Origin: Chersky-840 sp963810195
GTDB lineage: Bacteria; Actinomycetota; Acidimicrobiia; Acidimicrobiales; UBA8190
Length of the DNA stretch: 64,000 nt
Reading direction: 5' to 3'
Assembly: GCA_963810195.1 (NCBI GenBank)
Contig: CAWEMO010000008.1
Location: forward strand, 1-64,000
The notes below the pieces were generated by a model, which made no database searches, was not told the DNA's origin, and saw only the letters and a list, made by a program, of their open reading frames with translations. A program made the position numbers and the translations under genes. Every line of letters begins with the position of its first letter. Within the stretch, counting starts at the first letter, position 1. Positions 28,001-35,410 of this stretch are shown one piece after another.

Positions 28001-29344
28001 GTCGCTGGTGTCGATCACGACGTGGACGGTGATCTCCGAGGACTCGAAGTCGGCGCCGTGGAGCTGGATCCCGCTCGAGCCCAACGGGTCGGGGTCGTCT
28101 TGGAGCGACGAGGAGAGCAGGCAGTATCCCGAGGTCCCGTTGCCGGGTCCCCGGACCGTCACCTCGTTGGGAGCGAAGCTCGCCCACGACGGGTCCGAGC
28201 CCGAACAGTCGGCCCCCTCGTACCCGGTGGTGCTGTAGTTCCCGTACTCGTCGAGGCCGACGCCGAGGTATCCGGCCGGCATGCCCGGCTTGGACTGGTC
28301 GGTCGAGTAGCCGAGAGCCCCGCCCGGGCTTCCCACCGCCCCGGGGTTGGGGGGTGCCGCCGCCAGGTCGAAGGAGATCCCGTCGGCGTAGGAAGGCCCG
28401 AGGGGGGTGCCGCCGTACATGTGGGCGTCGAAGGTGATGTCGAGCCCGTCGACGGTGGGGAAGGACCCTCCGTAGATGACGTTGGAGGCCTCTCCGAAGC
28501 CGGCGTCGGTCAGCATGAGCGACCCCGAGCCGTCCGCGTCCGGAGCGGTCTCGTGGCAGTTCTGGATGGACGAGGGGGACGCCGTGACGTGCAACGTGTA
28601 GCTCCACACGCCGCTTTCGGTCCCGTCGGTGTCCGTCCCCGACACGGTGTAGGCGCCGACCGGCAGCGACCCCGTCGTCGACACCGCGCCCAAGCTCGAA
28701 ACGGCGACGTCGGGGGAGCTCGTCGTCGTGGTGAAGGTCACCGCGCCGCTGTTGCCCGTCGTCGCCAGTTGGTCCGTGAAGCTCGAGCTGTCACCGGTCG
28801 TAGTGGTGTTGGCGCTCGGCGCGCTCTGCACGATCGACGACGAGGACGCGACGTCGAGGGTGTAGCTCCACGTCCCGGTTCCGGTCCCGTCGGTGTCCGT
28901 CCCGGACACGGTGTAGGTGCCCACCGGCAGCGACCCCGTCGTCGACACCGCGCCCGAGCTCGAGACGGCGACGACGGGGGAGCTCGTCGTCGTGGTGAAG
29001 GTCACCGCGCCGCTGTTGCCCGTCGTCGCGATCTGGTCGGTGAAGGTCGAGCTGGCGCTCGTCGTGGTCGTGACCGAGTCCGGGCTGCTCTGAGAGATGG
29101 CGGCCGCGGTGAGACACGGGAACGACTCGTTCTCGACCCCGGTGGCGCCGTTGGACGCGGTGGCCACGTTCGACGCGGAGGTCGAGTTGGCGAACGTGTC
29201 GTTGATGAGCGTGGTCGCGGCCGACGCGATGCCCGTCCCGATGGGGGCGAACACGAAGACACCGCTCACGAGCGTCGCGGCACCGAGCAGCGAGACGGAC
29301 TTCGGAAGGCGGGAGCGTCTCAGTCGCGCCGGGTGCCGCGCCAT
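22022..29344 (-). CDS. giant repeat-rich surface protein with lectin-like, DUF11-like and passenger-like regions
   Basis: 2440 residues. Layout by approximate residue: signal peptide 1-42; L-type lectin-like domain 45-519 (ITFDAHMYGG, YADGISFDLAAAPP, GYLGVGLDEYGNY) interrupted at 84-262 by two 88-89-residue repeats; four DUF11-like modules 520-1072, each ending in a WDCS...CTYTP motif; two 84-residue modules 1072-1240 (ASVCAITGGVVSFTSVGTC); a passenger-like beta-helix region 1249-1768 with N-T-G-T-I repeats; five identical 88-residue repeats 1773-2213; a Thr/Val stalk 2218-2268; a beta-sandwich domain; one transmembrane helix near 2400-2418; and a basic tail. There is no LPXTG. Probably a wall-spanning adhesin. 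Long open frames overlapping it on other strands are codon-bias shadows. Confidence 0.9.
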   Translation of the reverse strand: MARHPARLRRSRLPKSVSLLGAATLVSGVFVFAPIGTGIASAATTLINDTFANSTSASNVATASNGATGVENESFPCLTAAAISQSSPDSVTTTTSASSTFTDQIATTGNSGAVTFTTTTSSPVVAVSSSGAVSTTGSLPVGTYTVSGTDTDGTGTGTWSYTLDVASSSSIVQSAPSANTTTTGDSSSFTDQLATTGNSGAVTFTTTTSSPDVAVSSLGAVSTTGSLPVGAYTVSGTDTDGTESGVWSYTLHVTASPSSIQNCHETAPDADGSGSLMLTDAGFGEASNVIYGGSFPTVDGLDITFDAHMYGGTPLGPSYADGISFDLAAAPPNPGAVGSPGGALGYSTDQSKPGMPAGYLGVGLDEYGNYSTTGYEGADCSGSDPSWASFAPNEVTVRGPGNGTSGYCLLSSSLQDDPDPLGSSGIQLHGADFESSEITVHVVIDTSDPNNPTYTVTLQPVGAASPTTITSGPLPDFYYDPATGQQVTGIPPQLTFAVAASTGSGSDVHEIDNLSTTTQSGNPLTTLDLAASDDSSGSVGIGESFNYVLTPKVDPESAVSEDDPVTLVDHLPSNQVLAGTPSGTGWDCSATSTTTDTADCTYTPTSPIAAGDALPPVSVPAATTSGNPGDSVTDTASVSSTDSISYASATDTVTLGATNPLLDASISDSDSGTVPLSSPSFDLTLGASVDGNGPSENSPPFISATLPNQLDPVSTPSGTDWDCSASAGQSVSCTYTGDLPIGSDSALSEVTVPVQLDPSDVGGEQFPVSDTVSSADAAPYYATSTATDTITVSSAGGVQLDLTETDSGTPPGTIYGGTPFTYTLGVTVDAESQPEFQPITLTETTPTGVGLQAVPTPTDPNWDCSATNVGTNTVDCVYTPTSPIAPGTALEPIVVPAFMSDTTVGDQITDSSPTAYSSDSTEVYASDTVTVAQAPVGLSISVGDDIGGTAPTGTAFNYFVNVSIASGQAESDTVTVTDPLPAGTELTALPYGTDWDCSSSVLDQTFMAYYVDCTYTPQAGGVSPVTALPTINEPAMLTGPTVGDTPVNTAQAGSDDAAQVTASDTITVSQASQAITFTSSAPSNATVGGVTYTPTATGGASGNPVTITIDAPSASVCAITGGVVSFTSVGTCTIDANQAGNTDYAAAPQRQQSFSVGQASQTITFTSTPPALATVGGATYAPTATGGPSGNPVTFTIDAPSASVCAITGGVVSFTSVGTCTIDANQAGNTDYAAAPQVTQSIPVSNASSSCTIVWTGGTGDWTTTADWTPKTGPARLPNSSDTTCIPAPGDVTLSSTDPAENSGTLLLGNADGSGAAVLQVQGTLTMQAGTVFPGGVLSLGASGAVTSLGTVINTGSISLASGATFTDSGTVDNDTGGSITNDGLFATGFGGVFAEDGGTTSANPVTIDNGYLTFSAAGNSSFSVVNSTLNQITGAPFAGQTLTVQAGASAFIVNTATNSGTIDLVPTSTLTLGGTLTNAGTIQIEAGTGTATISGGNIANTGTITANGSLTLSGAGTLTNIGSIAVASEVTLTYGGTVHNDAVGSITNGGTFTTGFGGVFVEDGGTTSTNPITIDNGYLTFSAAGNSSFSVVNATLNQITGAPFAGQTLTVQAGASASMVNTATNSGTIDLGAGSTLTLGGTLTNAGTIDSQVSAASGVTISGGAVVNDGDMILRTGNTTKVTGSYTQGSTGTLNVDLGAATGFGNLAVGGAASLAGALDVDTTFTPSAGSSFAVVTSGGLSTHFSSVVFTGFSDYTVVYAANDMKLVVPGTLTQAAPTTGSATVPTSATFSAQLAVTGATGAVTYTVTTPAPGMAVSSTGAVTTTGPLATGTYTVSGTDTDADGDTGTWSFTLTVTAGVLTQAAPTTGSATVPTSATFSAQLAVTGATGAVTYTVTTPAPGMAVSSTGAVTTTGPLATGTYTVSGTDTDADGDTGTWSFTLTVTAGVLTQAAPTTGSATVPTSATFSAQLAVTGATGAVTYTVTTPAPGMAVSSTGAVTTTGPLATGTYTVSGTDTDADGDTGTWSFTLTVTAGVLTQAAPTTGSATVPTSATFSAQLAVTGATGAVTYTVTTPAPGMAVSSTGAVTTTGPLATGTYTVSGTDTDADGDTGTWSFTLTVTAGVLTQAAPTTGSATVPTSATFSAQLAVTGATGAVTYTVTTPAPGMAVSSTGAVTTTGPLATGTYTVSGTDTDADGDTGTWSFTLTVTAGTVVTVVTTPSPTGVSTPPTITPPTTTTTTTTTTVTTVTTVTTVTTVTTVTTVTTQRGPSAPAVLISSGLPAPTPNAPTPHGSSAPVSTKSAIGSQPANPLVLSHATVEPGQSIVVSGSGCSAGTEVELFIAGQVVGTATVSGQGTFSASVAPPDQTGQVTITASCGSKRFAAEVSVVDTSTATPPEGSVAVFGIFVLLGAVLIRGQFGSATRRRHRRRIGVSDILEMD
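22549..22640. repeat. 9-bp minisatellite coding the Thr/Val stalk
   Basis: The plus strand reads CACCGTGGT repeated seven times, then a six-base CGTGGT variant repeated. In the giant surface protein this encodes a run of T-V-T units followed by poly-Thr, a flexible stalk before the C-terminal domain. Such arrays change length by slippage in frame (9 bp or 3 bp steps). Confidence 0.85.
22711..24030. repeat. five tandem 264-bp repeats inside the surface-protein gene
   Basis: The landmark GGTGAGGGTGAAGCTCCACG occurs at 22721, 22985 and 23249 and again at 264-bp steps to 23777, so the period is exactly 264 bp (88 codons). The units look identical at nucleotide level, apart from the ends of the array. 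Each encodes a unit starting TQAAPTTGSATVPTSATFSA and ending SFTLTVTAGVL, and the frame is kept whatever the copy number. Confidence 0.92.
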
Positions 29345-29936
29345 GTCAGTTCCGGTTCCCGTTCACCGTCGGCAAAGGACCGGCTGCACGCGTGCGGACG
29401 CGACAGTGACAGAGAGTGTTGCTCCGAACGCCTTCCGAGTCGCGCCAGCAGAATCCCAGCCCCCCACACCCACCACCTGCACCAGCCTACGACTGTCGCC
29501 TCAGATTGGCCCCCGGAAAGCCCTCGAGATCTCTCCTTGGATCCCCCTGAGAGAGGGGTCCACCACAGAGAGCGGCCATTTGAGCCACAGAGCCCGTGGT
29601 CCGGATCAGCCCCGCCACCTGGGCCGACCCCGGGGACAGGACCGGAGACGGGGTCGGGCAGGCGGTTCGGGACACCGTCGGGCCGGCATCGGTGGCACTC
29701 GGCCCGGTGATTCCCACGCCGATGGGGCCCCGTCGGGGCCGTCTTGCGTTCGAGGTTGATCGAGTCCGCCCCGGTGTCGCGCACCACGCTCGATTCCTTA
29801 CGAGGCTCGCGGGCACCCGCGGTTTTGTCCGGCGCAGCCGTTTCGTCGAATGCGATTCGTGCGCGACGTCCCCAGCGCGACGACGCGCGTGAGTACGGGG
29901 CCCTAAAACACTTCCGGACGTCGCGTCACGACGACG
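29345..29936. other. 592-bp intergenic region upstream of the surface-protein gene
   Basis: No convincing gene on either strand; the open frames here are continuations of antisense shadows. The stretch should contain the promoter of the giant surface-protein gene (start 29344). A short near-palindrome GGATCCCCCTGAGAGAGGGGTCC lies near 29537-29559. The last 60 bp before 29936 separate it from the convergent end of the EthD-like gene. Confidence 0.5.
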
Positions 29937-30668
29937 TCACCGCGTCTTGACGAGGTACTCGCTCATCGTCACGTTACGGATGCGGGCAAGGTCGAGACAG
30001 GCGTTGACACTTTCGAGCATGGCGGTGATGTGCTCGGACAGCATCGCCGCGTCACCGTGCGCGTTGAAGAACAGCATGGGGTCGGCCACGTGTCGCGCCG
30101 AGGGCCACGACTCTTCCACGATCCCGTGGATCTCGGGCGCCCCCGCGGTCAGCGGCCGGACCACCTCGTTGCGCACGTACCGGCACCGGGGCTGGAGCTC
30201 GCCCGACAACGGCGACTGCGTCCCGTGCCACCGCTCGATCCATGTGGCGTAGTCGAGTCCGGCGGGGCGGTGGATGAGCGACACGGTGAGGACCCCCGGC
30301 GAGCGTTCGCCGTCGGGCCAGTGGCGCGGGTGCGCGTGCGGCGTCGTTCCGTAGTCCTCGTAGAGCGACTCCACCACCAGATAGCCCGCCGTGGTGAGCC
30401 CCACGCCCACGACGTGGCTCTCGACCGCTGCACGACGGTCGTAGCTGTCCACCCACACCGCGACCTCGGCGAGATGGGGGTACTCGCCCTGGGGGGTGGG
30501 CACCGGTGAGGGGGCCTCGGCCGCCGCGGTGTCGTGGACATTGACCGTCACCGCGTGGGCCTCGGCCCGCACCAGGGCGGGGGCGGTGTCGGTCAGGAGC
30601 CGGTCGCGGAGCTCGTCGCCATCCTCGGGTGACCCGTCGCCCCACAGCAGGTAGACGAGCTTCTCCAC
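29937..30668 (-). CDS. EthD-domain (dimeric alpha-beta barrel) protein
   Basis: 243 residues. The fold looks like two ferredoxin-like barrel halves: N-terminal KLVYLLWGDGSPEDG, RDRLLTDTAPAL, AVTVNVHDTA; C-terminal LIHRPAGLDYATWIERWHGTQSPL, then NAHGDAAMLSEHITAMLESV. The phrase 'w-HG-H/T' at the start of the second half is typical of EthD-type proteins, small barrels tied to oxidative degradation. No metal site is obvious, so the reaction is unknown. The start is ATG 30668. A 43-bp gap to the next upstream minus-strand gene allows cotranscription. Confidence 0.75.
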   Translation of the reverse strand: MEKLVYLLWGDGSPEDGDELRDRLLTDTAPALVRAEAHAVTVNVHDTAAAEAPSPVPTPQGEYPHLAEVAVWVDSYDRRAAVESHVVGVGLTTAGYLVVESLYEDYGTTPHAHPRHWPDGERSPGVLTVSLIHRPAGLDYATWIERWHGTQSPLSGELQPRCRYVRNEVVRPLTAGAPEIHGIVEESWPSARHVADPMLFFNAHGDAAMLSEHITAMLESVNACLDLARIRNVTMSEYLVKTR

Positions 30669-30711
30669 CGCCGGAGCATACGGCCGGGGGGGCCGGGCGC
30701 TCAGGGCTGCG

Positions 30712-31083
30712 TCAGCGGTCGGACTGGTCCCATTCCTCGGACATGATCTGCACTTCCATGAGCGAGGCGACCTCTTCGGCCAGCTCTGCGCACCGGCACG
30801 GCTCCTCGGCGAGGTCGGCCTCGAGCACGAGCGAGACCAGCCGGTCCACCACCCGCTGCTGCCCGTGCTCGATGAGGCGGGCGGTGAACGGCGAAAGCCG
30901 CAGCACCATGGGCCGTTCCGCCTCGGCGTGACGGACGAACGACTCCAGGAGCGCCGAGGCGACGTCGCTCAACCGGACGTGGTCGCCCTTGTTGGAGACG
31001 GGGCCCAGCTCGTGCGCCATCTCGAGAAGGCGGCGGTGGTCGGGGGGGTCGCCGTCCCAGGCGGGCGCCGGTTGGAAGGTCAT
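30712..31083 (-). CDS. hypothetical helical protein
   Basis: 123 residues from ATG 31083 with a purine-rich leader. Mostly helical: RRLLEMAHELGPVS, LSDVASALLESFVRHAEAERP, ARLIEHGQQRVVDRLVSLVLEADL, CRCAELAEEVASLMEVQ. Normal codon use and no signal peptide. I do not recognise a family. It precedes the EthD-like gene by 43 bp on the same strand, and is divergent from the NlpC/P60 gene. Confidence 0.6.
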   Translation of the reverse strand: MTFQPAPAWDGDPPDHRRLLEMAHELGPVSNKGDHVRLSDVASALLESFVRHAEAERPMVLRLSPFTARLIEHGQQRVVDRLVSLVLEADLAEEPCRCAELAEEVASLMEVQIMSEEWDQSDR

Positions 31084-31310
31084 GGGTGGCCTCTTCCCTG
31101 GATCGACCGAGAAGTACCGTCAGCATCCTCCCGGGGGTGCCGGTCCGCAAGGGGAAATACCCCAACAGTCGCCCACCGCGGGGTCGGGGAAACTCAAAGT
31201 CACTTTGGTCACTTTGTCAACACCTGCCTGGCGGGAGCGGCGGCCCGTGCGCTGGGCAAGGGGTTGCGTTTGCGGCTGCGCGACGGGCCTTGCTAAGCAG
31301 TAGCCCCATT

Positions 31311-32459
31311 GTGACTGACGTCGAGATTTCCTCGACGGTTCCGTCAAGCCAGAAGACAGGGTGGCCTCGCCGCGCCGCTCTGGTGGCCGGGGCTGTCGTC
31401 ACATTGCTCTCCTGCGTCCTCGGGGGCTCGTCGCGCCCTGCGGGTGCCGACCCGCTGTCGAGCGCCGAGGCTCAGGCCGCGCTGATCACCTCGCAGCTCG
31501 CCACCGACCAGAAACTCCTCGACACCACCTCCGCGCAGTACGACGCCGCCCAGCAGCAGCTCCAGGAGGTCGGCCAGCAGATCACCCAGATCGAGGCCGG
31601 GGTGGCCCGCGACCGCACCCAGGTAGGGGACGACACCGCCGACCTCCGCCAGGAGGCCGTGGCGACGTACATGTCGGGCACGAACGACAACAGCCTGCAG
31701 ACGCTGTTCAGCTCGGGGGGTGAGCAGGCGTCGGTCGCGGGCGAGTACCGCGCCGTGGCGAGCGGCGACATTTCGGGTGCCATCGACGCGCTCGATGTGG
31801 CGCAGACCCACCTGGCGACCCAGAAGGGCCAGCTCCAGTCGGCCCAGGACCAGGACCAGGCCGCGCTGTCCCAGGCGGCTGCGGCCCAGCAAAGCGCACA
31901 GGCGACCGTCGCCAGCCAACAGGCCACCCTTTCGCAGGTGAAGGGCCAGATCGCCACGCTGGTGGCCCAGCGCCAAGCCGCCCAGCTCGCCGCATCACAC
32001 GCCGCCTTCCTCGCCCGGGCCGCGGCGTCGAAGGGGCCGGCGCTGGTGGACGCGCCCACACGTGCGCCGCGCCCCGCCCCGCCCGTCCTGCCGAACCTTC
32101 CCGCCGCGGGTGGGGCCGCCACCGCCCTCGCCGCCGCCGAGAGCCAGGAGGGCGTGCCCTACGTGTGGGGAGGCGAGACACCGGGAGTCGGCTTCGACTG
32201 CTCGGGCCTCGTGCAGTGGGCCTGGCGCCAGGCGGGCGTGGACCTCCCCCGCACCGCCGCCGCCCAGTACGACGCCATCGCCCACGTCTCGCTGTCGGAC
32301 CTGCAGCCTGGTGACCTCCTCTTTTGGGGCTACGGGGGCATCAGCCACGTCGGCATGTACGTCGGGGACGGCGACATCATCAACGCGCCGGAGACCGGCG
32401 AGGTCGTGCGCATCGAGCCCATCTGGAACAACGGGCTCGTCGGGGCCGGGCGCCCCTGA
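31311..32459 (+). CDS. secreted NlpC/P60 cell-wall hydrolase with coiled-coil N-terminal region
   Basis: 382 residues from GTG 31311. The signal peptide (to about residue 45) ends near SRPAGADP. Residues 50-245 are a long coiled coil rich in Gln and Ala (QAALITSQLATDQKLL, QQQLQEVGQQITQIE), as in RipA/PcsB-type hydrolases. The NlpC/P60 domain covers 265-382: catalytic Cys in GFDCSGLVQW, His in ISHVGMYVGDG, and polar third residue in DIINAPETG. It should cut peptidoglycan stem peptides (gamma-D-Glu to diamino acid). The coiled coil probably keeps it inactive until a partner binds. No clear ribosome-binding site precedes the GTG. Confidence 0.9.
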   Translation: MTDVEISSTVPSSQKTGWPRRAALVAGAVVTLLSCVLGGSSRPAGADPLSSAEAQAALITSQLATDQKLLDTTSAQYDAAQQQLQEVGQQITQIEAGVARDRTQVGDDTADLRQEAVATYMSGTNDNSLQTLFSSGGEQASVAGEYRAVASGDISGAIDALDVAQTHLATQKGQLQSAQDQDQAALSQAAAAQQSAQATVASQQATLSQVKGQIATLVAQRQAAQLAASHAAFLARAAASKGPALVDAPTRAPRPAPPVLPNLPAAGGAATALAAAESQEGVPYVWGGETPGVGFDCSGLVQWAWRQAGVDLPRTAAAQYDAIAHVSLSDLQPGDLLFWGYGGISHVGMYVGDGDIINAPETGEVVRIEPIWNNGLVGAGRP

Positions 32460-32481
32460 CGCGAGAGCCCTTAGGCTCGGC

Positions 32482-32586
32482 CTGCGCGGCCACGACGGTG
32501 AGCCAGCGCGGCCACGACGGAGCCAGCGCAGCCACGACGGAGCCAGCGCAGCCACGACGGTGAGCCTGCGCAGCCACGACGGTGAG
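32482..32586. repeat. five-unit 20-22 bp tandem repeat after the NlpC/P60 gene
   Basis: Units of the form GCGC(G/A)GCCACGACGG(TG)AGCC recur five times, alternating 22 and 20 bp in length. The array starts 23 bp after the NlpC/P60 stop and ends 32 bp before the next start. It is intergenic and shows no clear dyad, so it is not a simple terminator. Confidence 0.8.
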
Positions 32587-32618
32587 ACAGCACCGTCGGA
32601 GAGAGAGGAGACCCCACC

Positions 32619-33593
32619 ATGGAGATGGAGTACCGCCGACTGGGTCGTTCTGGCATCAAGGTGAGCGTCTTGTCGTTCGGGTCATGGGTCACCTTCGGGC
32701 CCCAGCTCGACGAGGGACTGGCGTCTGACTGCCTGGCGGCCGCCAGAGAGGCCGGCGTCAACTTCTTCGACAACGCCGAGTCGTACTCCGGTGGCGAGTC
32801 CGAGCGGATCATGGGCAAGGCCCTGGCGCGCCTGGGCTGGCCCCGGCACAGCTACGTCGTGTCGACCAAGGTGTTCTGGGGCATCCACGACGAGGTCAAC
32901 ATGCGCAACACACTGAACCGCAAGTACCTCCTCCAGGCCATCGAGGGCTCGCTGGAGCGCTTCGACCTCGACTTCGTCGACCTGCTGTTCTGCCACCGCG
33001 CCGACCCCGAGACACCCATCGAGGAAACGGTGTGGGCCATGTCGGACATCGTGAGCTCGGGACAGGCGCTGTACTGGGGCACGTCGGAGTGGGCGGCTGA
33101 CGAGATCCGGGCCGCGTGGGAGATCGCCGAGCGCCACAATCTGCACAAGCCCGTGATGGAGCAGCCGCAGTACAACATCCTCGAGCGGACCAAGGTGGAG
33201 ACCGAGTACGCCCGCCTCTACGACGAGATCGGCCTCGGCCTCACCATCTGGAGCCCCCTGGCGTCAGGGCTGCTCACCGGCAAGTACGTCGACGGCATCC
33301 CCGACGGGAGCCGGGCCGCGCTACCGGGCTACGAGTGGCTCCAGGGCATGCTGACCGATCCCAGGCGCAATAAGAAGGTGAAGGCGTTCAAGGAGGTGGC
33401 CGACGAGCTGGGTTGCACCCTGGCCCAGCTGGCCCTGGCGTGGTGCGCCAAGAACCCCCGCGTCTCCACCGTGATCACCGGGGCGAGCCGGGTCGAGCAG
33501 GTGCAGGAGAACATGTTGGCGCTCGACGTGATCCCACTCTTGACCGAGGACGTCCTCAAGCGGATCGACGAGATCACCTACTTCCTGCGCTGA
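32619..33593 (+). CDS. aldo/keto reductase, potassium-channel-beta-like
   Basis: 324 residues from ATG 32619, with GAGAGGAG upstream. The TIM-barrel tetrad is visible: Asp and Tyr in NFFDNAESYSGGESE, Lys in VVSTKVFWG, His in LLFCHRADPETPI. The cofactor segment near the C-terminus, VITGASRVEQVQENM, fits NADPH binding. The motif set (VSVLSFGSWVTFG, GTSEWAADEI, WSPLASGLLTGKY) is that of the KCNAB/YghZ-like subfamily, which reduces aldehydes such as methylglyoxal. It stands alone, between a tandem repeat and a convergent gene. Confidence 0.93.
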   Translation: MEMEYRRLGRSGIKVSVLSFGSWVTFGPQLDEGLASDCLAAAREAGVNFFDNAESYSGGESERIMGKALARLGWPRHSYVVSTKVFWGIHDEVNMRNTLNRKYLLQAIEGSLERFDLDFVDLLFCHRADPETPIEETVWAMSDIVSSGQALYWGTSEWAADEIRAAWEIAERHNLHKPVMEQPQYNILERTKVETEYARLYDEIGLGLTIWSPLASGLLTGKYVDGIPDGSRAALPGYEWLQGMLTDPRRNKKVKAFKEVADELGCTLAQLALAWCAKNPRVSTVITGASRVEQVQENMLALDVIPLLTEDVLKRIDEITYFLR

Positions 33594-33688
33594 TTTCCTG
33601 CGCAGAGCCCTGGGGCACCCGGGCTGCGCCCCGGACCTTTCGCGGTGACCCGGACCTTTCGCTGCGGCTCAACCCTGGTGGCGGTGGC

Positions 33689-34579
33689 TCAGACCTTGGA
33701 GGCGATGAGGGCGGCGAGCGCCTGGGCTCCGGGGCCTCCGATGGGGAGATGGGTGCCGTCGGAGTAGAACCACTCGGGGTGCTGGGCCGCCAGGCTCTCC
33801 CAATCGGCCAGCACCGCCTTGGGGTAGCGGGACACGCCGCTGGCGAGCACGCCGTTGACCTGGTCCTGCCAGGGCTGGTCGACGTGCACGGTGACGAACA
33901 CCACGCGCGACGCTCCCTGCAGGATCGACATCATGGCGTCGACGTCGGCGTCGGTGATGGGGCCGTTGGTCCCGAGCCCCACCACCACGACCGAGGGCGG
34001 CGACGGGCCTGCCATGACACCGCGCAGGATCGTCTCGCCGTCTGACCACTGGCGGCTGACCGCCGCGTTCACCTGCATGTTCGGCACGCATCCCTGGAGC
34101 GGCTGCTGCGCGTCGATCATGACCGAGTCCCCCACGGCGTAGGCGCCACCGGGCACCGTCACCGGCGTGCACGGCGCCGTGCTCGAAAGCGCCGGGCTCG
34201 GTGCCGCCACCGTGCTCGAGGGGGAGGGATCCGACTTCACCGGGCTCGACGCGCTCGGCTTCGGGGCCACGGCGCCGGATCCGGGGCTGGACCGCACGGG
34301 GCTCGGAGCCACGGTGGAGCTCGGCGCCGACGGAGCCGTCGTCGAGGGGACGACCGGCTTCGAAGTCGTCGTCGTCTGACGGCGGTTCGAGCCTGCCGCC
34401 GCGTGCCCCGCACCGGGGTGGAGGGTCACCGCCAGCACGGCGGCCGTGACCACCACGACGGCGGCTGCGCCCAGGACCATCCGTTTCGCCCCGCGGCGCC
34501 CCGACGACGGCCCTCCGCGGCGCGCGGTTCGGGCGTGCGCTGGCTTGGCCGGCTGGGCGGGAGGCGTCGGTCGGTCCAT
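33689..34579 (-). CDS. membrane-anchored SGNH-hydrolase-like protein
   Basis: 296 residues. A basic, Pro-rich cytosolic stretch (1-33), one transmembrane helix (MVLGAAAVVVVTAAVLAVTL, about 34-53), a Ser/Pro/Thr linker to residue 130, then an SGNH domain: block I AVGDSVMIDA with the Ser, block III VVGLGTNGPI, and block V YSDGTHLPIGG with Asp and His. This domain is the one fused to OafA-type acyltransferases and probably esterifies or de-esterifies wall glycans outside the cell. Here it has no acyltransferase part. Confidence 0.85.
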   Translation of the reverse strand: MDRPTPPAQPAKPAHARTARRGGPSSGRRGAKRMVLGAAAVVVVTAAVLAVTLHPGAGHAAAGSNRRQTTTTSKPVVPSTTAPSAPSSTVAPSPVRSSPGSGAVAPKPSASSPVKSDPSPSSTVAAPSPALSSTAPCTPVTVPGGAYAVGDSVMIDAQQPLQGCVPNMQVNAAVSRQWSDGETILRGVMAGPSPPSVVVVGLGTNGPITDADVDAMMSILQGASRVVFVTVHVDQPWQDQVNGVLASGVSRYPKAVLADWESLAAQHPEWFYSDGTHLPIGGPGAQALAALIASKV

Positions 34580-34712
34580 CTCTCAGGGACGGCACCGGAC
34601 CGAGCAGGACCGCTCTGGTCGTCGGGTCTGGTCTGCTCCCGGGGCCGCGACCCCAAGAATACCGGGCCGCCGGGGGGCGCCCGGCGCCAGGGGTCCGCCC
34701 TGGCTCCGCCTC

Positions 34713-35105
34713 TCAGCGGGCCGGCGAGGACTCGATGCTCGCTCGCACCGGTGCGAAGGCGGCGTCGAGGCCCTGGTCCAGGCCGACCGGGGTGCGGTCG
34801 ATGCCGAGCGCCCACCGCAACTGGGCCACGACCGTGTGGTCGATGAGGGGCCAGGGCGCCGGCGGGACCACGTCCGGGGCGCTACACCCGTCGGTGGCGA
34901 TGGCCTTGAAGCTCGCCGGGAGCGGGAGCACGCCCATGAACTTCACGAGCCCACCTTGCGCGGCGCCGATCGCGCAGGCGTCGCTGAAGGCGTTGTGGCC
35001 GGCGCCGTCGATCAGCACGAGCCGCTTGGGCCCGTGCAACCGCGGATAGAGCTTGAGCGTGCCCGACTCCGGGACCACCTTGTCCGCGGTCGGTTGCACA
35101 ATCAC
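34713..35105 (-). pseudogene. C-terminal fragment of an alpha/beta hydrolase
   Basis: 131 codons. The frame begins in the middle of a conserved strand (IVQPTADKVVPESG), followed by the His-bearing segment VLIDGAGHNAFS, which is the C-terminal third of an alpha/beta hydrolase. The nucleophile elbow and N-terminal two thirds are absent. Upstream sequence instead belongs to the first small-helical/MhuD-like module (copy A). The break near 35.1 kb marks the left edge of the accessory region. Confidence 0.8.
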
Positions 35106-35123
35106 TCCCGAGGGAGATGCGGC

Positions 35124-35353
35124 TTATTCAGCCGGTTCCGAATTCCGGCGAGGCCTCCTACCGACCGCTTCGAGCGCGGTGAGAACCCCCTGCAGGCGCC
35201 GGACAAGGGCGACGTCCTGAGGGTACTTGCTGTCAGCTCCCCCGCCTCGACAGCCTCGGTGAACCGCCTGAGCATCCCAGCGGCCTCCTGGGTGGTCTTC
35301 GCAGACGAAGGACGACGGGCTGACTCCACGACTCCATCTTCGACCCGGAGCAT
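35124..35353 (-). pseudogene. small helical protein, module copy A, frameshifted
   Basis: From ATG 35353 the frame reads TTQEAAGMLRRFTEAVEAGEL, then near 35218 loses one base. Restoring it gives STPQDVALVRRLQGVL and a stop at 35124. This matches copies B (38668-38820) and C (54579-54794). As it stands the frame runs on as Arg/Ser-rich nonsense to 35102. Confidence 0.75.
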
Positions 35354-35410
35354 GACGAATAGGGGGAATGGTTGGAACCTGCTGGGCGCCTCGTGAGCGA
35401 AGATGGGGCC

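Noticed and set aside
25898..29710. 1270-residue plus-strand open frame
   Set aside because: Antisense shadow of the same surface-protein gene, Arg/Gly/Val-rich with no domain-like sequence.
29596..29892. 98-residue plus-strand ORF in the gap before the EthD gene
   Set aside because: Pro/Arg-rich, no ribosome-binding site, and continues the shadow frame of the surface-protein gene.
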